60,924 nucleotides of DNA from JALQUL01 sp964556425. Its GTDB lineage: Bacteria; Pseudomonadota; Gammaproteobacteria; Burkholderiales; Burkholderiaceae_C. A model generated the notes under the pieces. The model worked only from the letters and a program-made list of their open reading frames with translations. It searched no databases and was not told the origin of the DNA. The translations under genes and the position numbers were made by a program. Location: positions 1 to 60,924 of the forward strand of contig CAZKWC010000011.1 in assembly GCA_964556425.1 (NCBI GenBank), given 5' to 3'. This document shows positions 44,439 through 54,010 of the stretch, piece after piece (within the stretch, counting starts at the first letter, position 1; every line of letters begins with the position of its first letter).

Positions 44439-46439
44439 GTGATTCCAGAACTTGGACATTTCAGCTTGATACTTGCTCTCATGGTAGCAGGCAGTATTGG
44501 TTTTTTTGGATTAGCAGGAGGCCACACGGGTAAGACCGCTTGGCTAGCCTATAACAAACCAGCCAGTCGTATGCTTTGGGTATTGATTGTGTTTTCATTT
44601 TTATGCCTTTTATGGGCATTTCAACAAAATGATTTTTCAGTGGCTTATGTCGCCAATCAATCACACACTTTAATGCCGCCTTTGTATCGCTTATCTGCCT
44701 CTTGGGGTGGACATGAAGGTTCCTTGTTGTTGTGGCTTTTTATGCTGACCTCTTGGATGACCGCCTTAACTTTTTATTCTAAGCAACTACCAGAGCGTAT
44801 GTTGGCTCGCTCATTGGGAGTGCTCGCTTTAATTTGTGTAGGTTTTTTATTGTTTACTCTTTTAACCTCTAGTCCTTTTACTCGACTCCTGCAGCCGGCA
44901 CTCGAGGGTCGTGGTCTCAATCCAATGTTGCAAGACCCTGGTTTGATTTTTCATCCGCCTCTTTTGTACATGGGTTATGTGGGTTTTTCTGTGCCCTTTG
45001 CCTTTGCTATTTCAGCTCTGTTAAGTGGTCATATGGATTCGGGCTGGGCTCGTTGGTCACGCCCTTGGACACTAGCGGCTTGGATTTTTCTAACGGTAGG
45101 TATTGCTTTAGGTAGTTACTGGGCCTATTACGAATTAGGCTGGGGCGGTTGGTGGTTTTGGGACCCTGTCGAAAACGCTTCATTTATGCCTTGGTTAATT
45201 GGTACTGCATTGCTTCATTCATTAGCCATTACAGAGCAACGTGGACTTTTTAAAAACTGGACTCTGATCCTTGCTATTACCTCTTTTTCCTTAAGCTTAT
45301 TAGGCACATTTTTAGTTCGCTCAGGTGTTTTAACTTCTGTGCATGCTTTTGCAGCAGACCCATCTAGGGGTATTTTTATTCTGGCCTTTTTAGCCGTTGT
45401 AGTAGGTGCTTCACTTGTTTTATATGCACTGCGTGCTAAACAAATTACTAGCAACGCCGACTTAGCTTTGGTCTCGAAAGAAACACTTTTATTAGCGAAT
45501 AATGTGTTGTTAAGCACTTCAATGGCAAGTGTGTTTTTAGGCACTCTTTACCCGCTTATTGTCGATGCTATGCAACTCGGTAAATTGTCGGTAGGGCCAC
45601 CCTACTTTAATGCAGTATTTGTGCCGCTCATGATTCCAATTTTTATACTAATTGGTTTTGTCCCCGTAATGCGTTGGAAACAAGATAGTTTCGCTAGAAT
45701 TTTTAAACAAGTATTGTTACCACTTGCCGCATCTATTGTGCTTGGTATTAGCTTGCCATTTTTATTTGATCATTGGTCTTTAATGGTAGCTGTTGGCCTA
45801 GCATGTGCCGCCTGGATTATTTTAACGGCTACTCAATCTATTGTGCAAAGACGCAAGAATACCAGCAAAGGTAATCGCTTACCACTGTCATTTTATGGCA
45901 TGCACTTAGCACATATTGGCCTTGCAGTCACTACCGTAGGTATTACTTTAGTTATGGCCTATGAAACCGAAAATGACCTGCGCATGGAGATTAATCAAAC
46001 CACACAAGCGGCAGGTTACGAAATTAAATTTTTAGGTGTGACTGAAATTCAAGGCCCCAACTACACCGCACAAAAAGGCAAATTCGAAGTGACTAAAAAC
46101 AAACAATTTGTAGAGTTTTTAGAGCCAGAAAAACGCCAGTACGTTAATTCAGGTATGCCCATGACAGAAGCGGCTATTGATAGCGGCTTTACCCGAGATG
46201 TTTATGTATCTTTGGGCTCTTTATTAACTGACCAAAAAAATCCCGCATGGAGTGTACGTGTTTATTACAAACCATTTGTGAATTGGATTTGGTGGGGAAC
46301 TTTGTTAATGGCCATTGGTGGCATTACTTCTATGCTTGATAAACGTTATAGAAAAAAGAAATTGGCTCAAACTCAAGTTGCTAATAGCACATTATCAAGT
46401 GCTCCCACTCATGCTGTTGGTGCGAGCAACGGGGCTTAA
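44439..46439 (+). CDS. ccmF: Cytochrome c heme lyase subunit CcmF
   Basis: Large membrane protein (666 aa, many spans) that with CcmH ligates heme to the apocytochrome CXXCH site. The WWD motif is WGGWWFWDPVENASFMPWL, and the flanking heme ligand His region is LIFHPPLLYMGYVGF. The start is GTG with a GGAG ribosome site nine bases upstream. It is followed by ccmG after 4 bases. Confidence 0.96.
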   Translation: MIPELGHFSLILALMVAGSIGFFGLAGGHTGKTAWLAYNKPASRMLWVLIVFSFLCLLWAFQQNDFSVAYVANQSHTLMPPLYRLSASWGGHEGSLLLWLFMLTSWMTALTFYSKQLPERMLARSLGVLALICVGFLLFTLLTSSPFTRLLQPALEGRGLNPMLQDPGLIFHPPLLYMGYVGFSVPFAFAISALLSGHMDSGWARWSRPWTLAAWIFLTVGIALGSYWAYYELGWGGWWFWDPVENASFMPWLIGTALLHSLAITEQRGLFKNWTLILAITSFSLSLLGTFLVRSGVLTSVHAFAADPSRGIFILAFLAVVVGASLVLYALRAKQITSNADLALVSKETLLLANNVLLSTSMASVFLGTLYPLIVDAMQLGKLSVGPPYFNAVFVPLMIPIFILIGFVPVMRWKQDSFARIFKQVLLPLAASIVLGISLPFLFDHWSLMVAVGLACAAWIILTATQSIVQRRKNTSKGNRLPLSFYGMHLAHIGLAVTTVGITLVMAYETENDLRMEINQTTQAAGYEIKFLGVTEIQGPNYTAQKGKFEVTKNKQFVEFLEPEKRQYVNSGMPMTEAAIDSGFTRDVYVSLGSLLTDQKNPAWSVRVYYKPFVNWIWWGTLLMAIGGITSMLDKRYRKKKLAQTQVANSTLSSAPTHAVGASNGA

Positions 46440-46443
46440 TAAA

Positions 46444-46974
46444 ATGAAAAAAACATTTATACCTTTATTTATTTTTGCAGTATTGTTGGGCTTTTTAATT
46501 GTGGGTTTACAAAGAGATCCCAAAGAATTACCTTCACAATTTGTGAATCAAAATGCACCCGCTTTTAAAACTACATTGCTTAACGCTGCTACACCTGCTA
46601 GTTTTTCGCCACAAGATATGCTGGGTAAAGTGTGGCTGATGAATGTTTTTGCTTCTTGGTGTACCGCTTGCCAAATCGAGCATCCTTTGCTGCTTGAAAT
46701 TGACAAAAATAAAATTATTCCAATAGTAGGTCTTAACTACAAAGACAAACCAGAAGATGCGCAAAAATGGTTAGACCGCAGAGGTAACCCGTATCAAATG
46801 GTAGCGGTTGACCCAAGCGGCAAAATTGGTATTGACTATGGTGTGTATGGCGTACCCGAATCTTATTTAATCGACAAAAAGGGGGTGATTCGCGACAAAA
46901 TTGTAGGGCCTATTACCTCCAACATTTGGAATGATCGCTTATTAGTGCAAATCGAAAAACTATCTAAAGAATAA
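46444..46974 (+). CDS. ccmG: Thiol:disulfide interchange protein CcmG (DsbE)
   Basis: Periplasmic membrane-anchored thioredoxin-like reductant (176 aa) that keeps the apocytochrome CXXC reduced. It has an N-terminal anchor at about residues 4-22 and the active site ASWCTACQIEHP. The family's acidic and cis-Pro loop GVYGVPESYLIDKKGVI is complete. I start at ATG 46444 right after ccmF; a longer open frame would begin inside ccmF. Confidence 0.95.
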   Translation: MKKTFIPLFIFAVLLGFLIVGLQRDPKELPSQFVNQNAPAFKTTLLNAATPASFSPQDMLGKVWLMNVFASWCTACQIEHPLLLEIDKNKIIPIVGLNYKDKPEDAQKWLDRRGNPYQMVAVDPSGKIGIDYGVYGVPESYLIDKKGVIRDKIVGPITSNIWNDRLLVQIEKLSKE

Positions 46975-46976
46975 CA

Positions 46977-47456
46977 ATGCAAAAATTATTTTTTACCATT
47001 CGCTCTGTTGGCTTAATGGCAATTTTAAGCATGCTGTGTATGCTTCAATTAGCCCATGCTACTGAAGCTAGCCCATTGGCACAAGACCCAGTAGTTGAAA
47101 AAAGACTAATTGCTATTTCAACTGAATTGCGTTGTTTGGTTTGTCAAAATGAATCATTGGCGGCTTCTCAGGCTGAACTAGCCATTGATTTACGCAATCA
47201 AGTGAGAGAGTTAATTATTGACAATAAAACTGATCAAGAAATCTTAGATTATTTAACCACTCGCTATGGTGATTTTGTACTTTATAGACCCCCTTTTAAA
47301 CCTTTAACATGGGCACTATGGACAGCCCCTGCAATTTTGGTTTTGATTGGCTTGTTCATTTTATTGAGAAGAGTTCGTCGCAAGCCCGCACCACAAAATA
47401 TAAAGCTAAATGCCGATCAAATCGCTCAAGCACAATCTTTACTTAAGGACAAGTAA
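46977..47456 (+). CDS. ccmH: Cytochrome c maturation protein CcmH (CcmH/CycL type)
   Basis: 159-aa protein with a signal peptide (cleavage near AHA-TEA), the redox motif LRCLVCQNESLAASQAELA with both Cys, and a C-terminal membrane span followed by a basic end. It resolves disulfides with the apocytochrome in the heme ligation complex. It starts 2 bases after ccmG. Confidence 0.95.
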   Translation: MQKLFFTIRSVGLMAILSMLCMLQLAHATEASPLAQDPVVEKRLIAISTELRCLVCQNESLAASQAELAIDLRNQVRELIIDNKTDQEILDYLTTRYGDFVLYRPPFKPLTWALWTAPAILVLIGLFILLRRVRRKPAPQNIKLNADQIAQAQSLLKDK

Positions 47457-47461
47457 TTATC

Positions 47462-48343
47462 ATGACTCTCTTTATTCTTGCCTGTCTGTTATTACTTGGC
47501 ATTACACTTTTAATTATTCTAAGGCCACTCTTAAAAACGCCTACAAGCAACCCCGAGCCCATTGTTTCTGAAGAGCAATTAACAGCTCAAGTATTACGTG
47601 AGCAATTACAACAACTGCAAGCCGATTTAGATGCTGGTTTAATTAGTACAAGCACTTTTGAACAAAGCCAAAATGAAATTCATAGCCGTGCTTTAGAAGA
47701 AATTTCTCAAATTAAAATTAATGCACCTCAAACTCCACAAAAAGCTAAAAAGAGTGCTTTTGTGTTGTTAATCAGCCTGCCTGTTTTAGCTGCTGCCACT
47801 TATTTTGTAATTGGTAGCCCACAAAGTATTAACCCACCACCGCCTGAACAAGCTCAAGCCATGATGATTAACGGCATGGTAGAAAAGTTAGCGGCACGTT
47901 TAAAAGACAATCCAAATGATTATGAAGGATGGGCGCGATTAGGCCGTTCTTATAGAGTTTTAGGTAGGATGAATGAGTCAGAACAAGCCTATGCCAAGGC
48001 TATACCTGCCTTAGAACAAAACCCTGAACTCATGATTGATTATGCTCAAACTTTAGCAGAACTCGATCAAAATGACTTAAATGCCAGAGCCAATGTTTGG
48101 ATTGAAAAAGCATTAAAAGTCGAGCCAGAATATGCCATGGCGCTGGTATTGGGTGGTGGAGCTGCCTTCCAAAGAGCAGACTACCAATTGGCTGTGACTC
48201 GTTGGGAAAAATTAGTGCCCATGGTCGAACCAGGTACTGAAAACGCTAAACAAGTGCTTGAAAGTATTGCCGAAGCCAAAGCCAAACTTCAAGAGCAACA
48301 AGCGCCTGCAAAAGCACCCGCAAAAAAATCAGCTTCACAATAA
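47462..48343 (+). CDS. ccmI: Cytochrome c maturation TPR protein CcmI
   Basis: 293-aa membrane-anchored TPR protein that captures apocytochrome for CcmFH. It has one N-terminal span (about residues 2-22), a coiled-coil region (LTAQVLREQLQQLQADLDAGLI), a second span near VLLISLPVLAAATYFVIG, and TPR repeats with DNPNDYEGWARLGRSYRVLGRMNESEQAYAKA. It ends with an Ala/Lys-rich tail. It is the last gene of the operon, before a strong terminator. Confidence 0.92.
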   Translation: MTLFILACLLLLGITLLIILRPLLKTPTSNPEPIVSEEQLTAQVLREQLQQLQADLDAGLISTSTFEQSQNEIHSRALEEISQIKINAPQTPQKAKKSAFVLLISLPVLAAATYFVIGSPQSINPPPPEQAQAMMINGMVEKLAARLKDNPNDYEGWARLGRSYRVLGRMNESEQAYAKAIPALEQNPELMIDYAQTLAELDQNDLNARANVWIEKALKVEPEYAMALVLGGGAAFQRADYQLAVTRWEKLVPMVEPGTENAKQVLESIAEAKAKLQEQQAPAKAPAKKSASQ

Positions 48344-48344
48344 A

Positions 48345-48383
48345 AAAAATGGTATTCATCTTCAAGATGAATACCATTTTTTT
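48345..48383. terminator. Bidirectional terminator between ccmI and soxG
   Basis: A near-perfect 16-bp stem. AATGGTATTCATC pairs with GATGAATACCATT around a TTCAA loop, with A and T runs on the outside. It separates the converging ccm and sox operons. Confidence 0.93.
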
Positions 48384-48455
48384 ATGGTGTTTTTTCAGCT
48401 TCTAAGCAATAACTCTGAATACTGGCAACACTTGAATGAACTCATTGTTTTTTCA

Positions 48456-49097
48456 TTAATATTCGGCTTTCACACCAAACTCTAAAGAAGCATCAAACAA
48501 CTGATGCAATGTCTCATAGGCATAAGTGGTCATGGCATAAATATCAAACTCATTTTCAGCCAAGCGGTGCATTAACACTGGCACATGATGATGACCCGTA
48601 TGTTTAGCCTGTCCTACTGGAAAATGCTCTAACCTAAAATCTAAAGCATACAGCTTATTGAGCATCGTACTTACATTAAAACCTGCTACAAGGCTTTTTA
48701 CTCTTATTACACAACGAGCATGGCTTAAATCGGTGACGCTGCCTATATCTGCTGGAATATGAGCTCGCCAGTGCGGGCTCTGATCGCCGCTTTTAGCCTC
48801 TAAAATCCAAAACTCTTCTGGGCCAACTCGCATAATGACACTTGGCTGTGCTGGATTAGCTAAATAACTAACCGCACCTGTTTTGGCAGGCGCTTCAATG
48901 CCTACCACACTGCTTAGTTTTTGCTCTAACACATCTCCTGCGCCATTCCAGGTGCTTAATAAAGTAAGGCTTGGCACAAAACTAGCTGCCAAATGCACAT
49001 TGATTTGACACTGAGCACCTTTAAAATCGCCTTTTTCATGTCCTTCAAAAGGACTACGCATCAGGTGCTGATGCGGAAATAATTCAACTGAATTCAT
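48456..49097 (-). CDS. soxG: Sarcosine oxidase gamma subunit
   Basis: Gamma subunit (213 aa) of heterotetrameric sarcosine oxidase. It shows the RVGPEEFWILEAKSG and DIGSVTDLSHARCVIRVKS blocks typical of SoxG and related to GcvT-like folds. I use ATG 49097 (MNSVELFPHQHLMRSPF). It is last in soxB-soxD-soxA-soxG, with 99 bases between soxA and soxG. This subunit contributes structure rather than a cofactor site. Confidence 0.86.
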   Translation of the reverse strand: MNSVELFPHQHLMRSPFEGHEKGDFKGAQCQINVHLAASFVPSLTLLSTWNGAGDVLEQKLSSVVGIEAPAKTGAVSYLANPAQPSVIMRVGPEEFWILEAKSGDQSPHWRAHIPADIGSVTDLSHARCVIRVKSLVAGFNVSTMLNKLYALDFRLEHFPVGQAKHTGHHHVPVLMHRLAENEFDIYAMTTYAYETLHQLFDASLEFGVKAEY

Positions 49098-49196
49098 AAC
49101 AGACTCTTTTAAATTAAAGGGTTGAATACAAAAAAATTTAATGAACAAACAAGAAGCTTTTACCTAATCAAATGAAGTAAAAGACCTCTTTGTTTT

Positions 49197-52100
49197 TTAA
49201 ACTCGGTAACGCTGACCTGGTGCATCTAAGAAACACGGATCGACAATTTTGAGTCGAATAATGCTGTTACGCACAGGGGAAACCGCCAAGACCTCTTGAC
49301 CTATTTTAGATTTTCCGCCTTGTACCAAACCTAATGCAATGTGAGCACCGACTTCCGCACTATAGGCGTTAGATGTGACATGGCCTCTACCGTGCCCTTT
49401 GATTTCATCTTCAGGGAAAAATAAAATAGCACCATTGAGGACCACTTCCGCTTTATTCAAAGGCTCTAAACCAACTAAACTAGGTCGATTGGTTCTGGCT
49501 AAGTTTTCGCTACGACGTAAAGCGTCGCCCCAAAATGCTTTAGTTTTGCTTGCCATAGCACCAGCACCTAAATCATCAAGAGTGGTGCGTCCATCCATTT
49601 CAGAACCAACGACATGGCCTTTTTCGATACGTAAAGAGCCTAATGCTTCTAAGCCATAAGGACGCAAATTGAACTCAGTGCCCACTGCAAACAAGTGGCT
49701 CCACATAGTTTGACCATAATGAGTAGGCACATAAATTTCGTAGGCTAACTCACCCGAGAAAGTTAAACGTACCACTCTAATTGGCATACCTTCTAATGCA
49801 CCAGTACCAACTGAGTCAATTGCCCCCATAAATGGAAAAGCTTCATTGTCAAAATTAATCTGTGGTAAGGCTTTACGCAATAAATCACGTACTTTTGGTC
49901 CGGCTAAACTCATGGCTGCCCATTGGTCACTCACCGAAGCTACAGTAACTCGTAAATTAGGCCACACTACTTGCAATAAAAACTCAAGATGGCTCATGAC
50001 CCTAGCAGCCTGAGCCGTAGTGGTGGTCATAAAGAATCTATCTTGCGCCAGCCTTGTGGTGGTACCGTCATCCATGACGATGCCGTCTTCACGGAGCATA
50101 AAACCGTATCTTGCTTTACCTACTGCCAATTTTGAAAAACCGTTCACATAAACACGGTCTAAAAATTCAGCCGCATCGGGGCCTTGCACATCAATTTTGC
50201 CTAGAGTAGAAACATCGGCAACACCTACGCCCTGCCTTACTAACAACATTTCGGCTTTGTAGGCTTGCGACAAATCAGCACCATTAGAGCTAAACCACAA
50301 GGGGCGCATCCAATAACCGGCCTCGGTCATTTCGCCTTTGTTAGCCAAATGCCAATTATGCATAGCAGTACGGCGTACCGGCTGAAAATGACGACCCACT
50401 GCACGACCTGCTAATGCACCTAAACTAGCAGGGCTGTACGGCGGCCTAAAGGTAGTAGTGCCTACTTGGCTTACGTCTAGGCCACGCTCTTGTGCCAAAA
50501 TAGCTAAAGCATTGGCGTTTGCGGTTTTACCTTGGTCAGTTGCCATGCCTAAGGTGGAGTAACGTTTAATATGCTCTACCGCTACAAAACCTTCACGATG
50601 AGCAAGCGTTAAATCATCTACCGTTACATCGTGTTGGAAGTCGATAAAGGCTTTGCCTTTACCTACCGCCTTATTTTTTTGCCCAGAAGCAACCGCTAAA
50701 GGTGCTCTTGCAAAACTAAGCGATGCTGCATCGGTTGAAGACCAATTTAAAGTGTTACTTGGTGTAGATGCCGCTAAACCGTCTACACAAGCTGCGGCCT
50801 TAGCGCCCGCTTCTAGACCAGAATTTAAACTATCACGCCAATTGGCATGCCCCATCATAGCGCCAGCACCAAAATGGGTTTTGTCAAATCCACCTGGTAC
50901 AAAACAACCCAATGTAGGGTTATAAACCGGCTTAATCGAGCGATGCGAAGTTAGATGCACAGTAGGGGTAAAACCACCTGACATCGCAATTAATTCAGTG
51001 GTTATTGCTGGCCCCATAGAGAGCACTTCGCCTTGCGAATTGAGTTTGGCTAAACGACAAGATTGAACGCCTTTAGAACCTGTCGCCTCTACCACACTAG
51101 AGCTGAGTGAAAGTTCAATTTTTAAGTCTTGTACTTGAGCTAACAGTGTGGGAGAAATACTTTCTCGCACATCGGCGATATGCACTTTAGCCCCTGTTTT
51201 AGCCAAGGCAATTGCATCTAGGTAGGCTGCATCGTTATTAACGGTAAATACCGCATTTTTAGCGATTTGAATGGCGTAACGATTGACATACGCGCCTACG
51301 GCAGAAGACAACATCACCCCCGGTGTATCGTTGCCAGCAAACACCACAGGTTGCTCTATGCTACCAGCAGCCATTACAATAGCAGTAGCTCTTACGGTGC
51401 GGAATCTTGATTTAGGCACACCCACTTTAGCATTGATGGCCATTGGGTGACTGCGCTCTATAACACCTACTGTATTGCCGTCATAAAGGCCAAATGCTGT
51501 GGCTCTAGTAAGGCACTTGACATTAGGCATAGCCATCAAACTTGCTAAAGTTTGATCTAGCCATTTGCCCTCATCGCTATCAACTGGGCGATTTAATAAT
51601 GCGCCACCTAAAGCAAAATCTTGCTCTACCAATAACACAGTAGCACCGCTTGTAGCAGCACTAAAAGCAGCCGATAAACCCGCAATACCAGAACCAATTA
51701 CCAATACATCTACATAATCATTGTGATAGTCGTAGCGATCTTGATCTGGGGTATTGTCGTTCTTACCAAGACCGGCCGCTCGGCGAATAAAATGCTCAAA
51801 AAACATCCATGCTTTTAAGCTGGGCATAAAAGTTTTGTAATAAAAACCAGCCACAAAAACAGGCGATAACAAACTATTAACCGACATTAAATCAAAATGT
51901 ACAGAAGGCCATGCATTTTGAGTTTTAACAGTTAAACCATTAAAAGCCTCAAGTTGTGTTGCCACTACATTGGGCTCTTGAGTGGCGCCGCTTCCTGTCG
52001 TAAACAAGGCATTGGGTTCTTCTATACCAGCCGACAAAATACCCCGTGGCCTATGATATTTAAAAGAGCGAGCAAATACTTTTTCGCCTGTGGCTAATAA

Positions 52101-52223
52101 AGCAGATGCTGCGCTATCGCCCTCGAAGGCATTAATAGTTTGACCGTTGTATTGAAACGATACTGGCAAGGAACGGTTAATACGTCCGCCATTGGCTAAA
52201 CGCAAATTTTCTGTTTGGCTCAT
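49197..52223 (-). CDS. soxA: Sarcosine oxidase alpha subunit
   Basis: 1008-aa subunit. It opens with a ferredoxin-like fold that lacks iron-sulfur Cys (INAFEGDSAASALLA, RPRGI). A Rossmann NAD-binding region follows (GSGIAGLSAAFSAA near residue 176). The C-terminal half is an aminomethyltransferase (GcvT)-like domain that binds tetrahydrofolate and receives the methyl-derived one-carbon unit (from about residue 600, with FSGELAYEIYVP and LGSLRIEKGHVVG). Length and domain order match SoxA. Its start overlaps the soxD stop (ATGA). Confidence 0.95.
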   Translation of the reverse strand: MSQTENLRLANGGRINRSLPVSFQYNGQTINAFEGDSAASALLATGEKVFARSFKYHRPRGILSAGIEEPNALFTTGSGATQEPNVVATQLEAFNGLTVKTQNAWPSVHFDLMSVNSLLSPVFVAGFYYKTFMPSLKAWMFFEHFIRRAAGLGKNDNTPDQDRYDYHNDYVDVLVIGSGIAGLSAAFSAATSGATVLLVEQDFALGGALLNRPVDSDEGKWLDQTLASLMAMPNVKCLTRATAFGLYDGNTVGVIERSHPMAINAKVGVPKSRFRTVRATAIVMAAGSIEQPVVFAGNDTPGVMLSSAVGAYVNRYAIQIAKNAVFTVNNDAAYLDAIALAKTGAKVHIADVRESISPTLLAQVQDLKIELSLSSSVVEATGSKGVQSCRLAKLNSQGEVLSMGPAITTELIAMSGGFTPTVHLTSHRSIKPVYNPTLGCFVPGGFDKTHFGAGAMMGHANWRDSLNSGLEAGAKAAACVDGLAASTPSNTLNWSSTDAASLSFARAPLAVASGQKNKAVGKGKAFIDFQHDVTVDDLTLAHREGFVAVEHIKRYSTLGMATDQGKTANANALAILAQERGLDVSQVGTTTFRPPYSPASLGALAGRAVGRHFQPVRRTAMHNWHLANKGEMTEAGYWMRPLWFSSNGADLSQAYKAEMLLVRQGVGVADVSTLGKIDVQGPDAAEFLDRVYVNGFSKLAVGKARYGFMLREDGIVMDDGTTTRLAQDRFFMTTTTAQAARVMSHLEFLLQVVWPNLRVTVASVSDQWAAMSLAGPKVRDLLRKALPQINFDNEAFPFMGAIDSVGTGALEGMPIRVVRLTFSGELAYEIYVPTHYGQTMWSHLFAVGTEFNLRPYGLEALGSLRIEKGHVVGSEMDGRTTLDDLGAGAMASKTKAFWGDALRRSENLARTNRPSLVGLEPLNKAEVVLNGAILFFPEDEIKGHGRGHVTSNAYSAEVGAHIALGLVQGGKSKIGQEVLAVSPVRNSIIRLKIVDPCFLDAPGQRYRV

Positions 52224-52489
52224 ACCACTTCCCTTTCAGCCGCAATTTCTACTTTCACAATATCGTGGGTAACGGTATGCCTAGTTACCACTAACCAACG
52301 TCTACATCCCAAGGTGTGTTGCCAAAACTCTTTGTGCAAACCTTTTGGATTTTGACGGGTATAAACCGTATCTACCCATTCATCATGAAGGGCAGGATCT
52401 AGCGCGGGATATTTTTTTGTGGCATCACCAAAATAACCAAACTCTTCGTGATCTCGCAGACCACAATGGGGGCATTGAATTCTTAACAT
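52220..52489 (-). CDS. soxD: Sarcosine oxidase delta subunit
   Basis: Small zinc-binding subunit (89 aa). IQCPHCGLRDHEEF holds two Cys ligands, and HKEFWQHTLGCRRW near residues 52-65 supplies the His and third Cys. The length is typical. It overlaps soxA by four bases and lies 88 bases after soxB, consistent with the invariant soxBDAG order. Confidence 0.94.
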   Translation of the reverse strand: MLRIQCPHCGLRDHEEFGYFGDATKKYPALDPALHDEWVDTVYTRQNPKGLHKEFWQHTLGCRRWLVVTRHTVTHDIVKVEIAAEREVV

Positions 52490-52577
52490 ATTAAATTCAC
52501 CTCAGTAAAGCCTTGATGTTTAGGAGCTTAAAACTACAAAACAAAAGATGCTGCAGTTTATCAATTGGAAATTAAAA

Positions 52578-53837
52578 TTACTGCAAATGGTTATAAGGAC
52601 CGGTACCGGCTTCATCTATATAACGACCTTTAGCAAATCTATCCATGGTAAAACCAGCGTTATAAACATGCTCTTTGTCGTTGGCAATCGTGTGGGCAAA
52701 ACAATAACCAGAAGCTGGAGTGGCTTTAAATCCACCATAACACCAGCCACCGTTCAAGTACAAGCCATCCACTGGAGTTTTGGTAATAATAGGGCTGCCA
52801 TCGGGTGTCATATCCATAATACCGCCCCAATGACGCAATACTTTTAACCTAGAAGCGCTTGGCATAGCACTGACTAAGGCCTGAGTAACTTCACTCACGT
52901 TAGCCAAATTACCGCGTTGGGCATAACTGTTATAGCGGTCAATATGACCACCAAACACTAAGCCACCTTTATCGGATTGTGAGAAATAAAAATAAGAGGC
53001 TGACCATACCACCACATGATTGACCACAGGCTTAATTGCCTCGGTAACATATGCTTGTAGTACATGGCTTTCGATGGGCAATTGCAAACCCGCTTTTTGC
53101 GCCATCACAGAGGTGTGACCCGCCACTGCAACACCTACCTTACCAGCACCAATATCGCCTTTGGTGGTTTTTACACCGATAATTTTTTCGCCTGACCAAA
53201 TGTAATCTAGGACTTCGCAATTTTGAATAATATCAACACCAAGTTGATCGGCTCCTCGGGCAAAACCCCAGGCAACTGCATCGTGGCGAGCCGTACCTGC
53301 ATCGGGTTGCAACATTGCACCATAAATAGGGAAACGTGCTTTTTCATCACGATCTAGGTAGGGGGCAATTTTAAAGACTTCTTCACGGGTTAACATTTGA
53401 GCGTTAATGCCATTCAGCCTCATGATGTTAGCGCGGCGCACTTGAGCATCGTAGGCGGCTGGGGAACACACCACATACAAATAACCACGCGGCGAAAACA
53501 TCACGTTGTAATTGAGCTCTTGGGACAAACCACGCCACAAAGACATAGAGTGTTCGTAGAAGGGAGTATTTTCTTCCATCATGTAATTAGAGCGAACAAT
53601 GGTGGTGTTACGACCCACATTACCAGAGCCAATATAGCCTTTTTCTAAAATGGCAATATTTTTAATACCGTGATTTTTAGCAAGGTAATAGGCAGTGGCT
53701 AAACCATGGCCACCACCACCCACAATAATCACATCGTAGTTCTTTTTAGGTTCTGGATCTCTCCAGGCACGCTCCCAATGCTGATGGCCAGACATTGCAT
53801 TTTTAAGCAAAGACCAAGCGCTGTATCGTTGTGTCAT
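52578..53837 (-). CDS. soxB: Sarcosine oxidase beta subunit
   Basis: Catalytic subunit (419 aa). It binds FAD through VIIVGGGGHGLATAYYLAK (residues 36-54) and carries covalent FMN on the His of GTARHDAVAWGFARG. Sarcosine is oxidised to glycine, with electrons to O2 giving H2O2 and the one-carbon unit to tetrahydrofolate in the alpha subunit. RNTTIVRSNYM and the C-terminal LNGGWCYGGFKATPASG are family hallmarks. It is first of the soxBDAG genes. Confidence 0.95.
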   Translation of the reverse strand: MTQRYSAWSLLKNAMSGHQHWERAWRDPEPKKNYDVIIVGGGGHGLATAYYLAKNHGIKNIAILEKGYIGSGNVGRNTTIVRSNYMMEENTPFYEHSMSLWRGLSQELNYNVMFSPRGYLYVVCSPAAYDAQVRRANIMRLNGINAQMLTREEVFKIAPYLDRDEKARFPIYGAMLQPDAGTARHDAVAWGFARGADQLGVDIIQNCEVLDYIWSGEKIIGVKTTKGDIGAGKVGVAVAGHTSVMAQKAGLQLPIESHVLQAYVTEAIKPVVNHVVVWSASYFYFSQSDKGGLVFGGHIDRYNSYAQRGNLANVSEVTQALVSAMPSASRLKVLRHWGGIMDMTPDGSPIITKTPVDGLYLNGGWCYGGFKATPASGYCFAHTIANDKEHVYNAGFTMDRFAKGRYIDEAGTGPYNHLQ

Positions 53838-53952
53838 GGCAAAAAACCTTTTATTTATATGATAAAAAACGCAAAGTTGTTACCACTTTGAGAAGCAATA
53901 ACAACATGGGTAAAACATTTGCTTTACGAATAATAAATATACACGGTTCAAG

Positions 53953-53993
53953 AGGCCTTTACTTACTTGCGATTGAAGTAAATGCAAAGGCCT
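53953..53993. repeat. Hairpin between the DMGDH-like gene and soxB
   Basis: AGGCCTTT (53953-53960) pairs with AAAGGCCT (53986-53993), and inner TTACTT (53963-53968) pairs with AAGTAA (53976-53981). There is no T tract on the minus strand, so it is more likely an RNA-processing or stability hairpin than a full terminator. Confidence 0.55.
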
Positions 53994-54010
53994 TTAGAGA
54001 ATCCATTTAA

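Noticed and set aside
52548..52847. 99-codon plus-strand frame opposite soxB
   Set aside because: Lies antisense to a well-supported gene and has no family features; a shadow frame. The same applies to long antisense frames over rho, hppA, soxA and the DMGDH-like gene.
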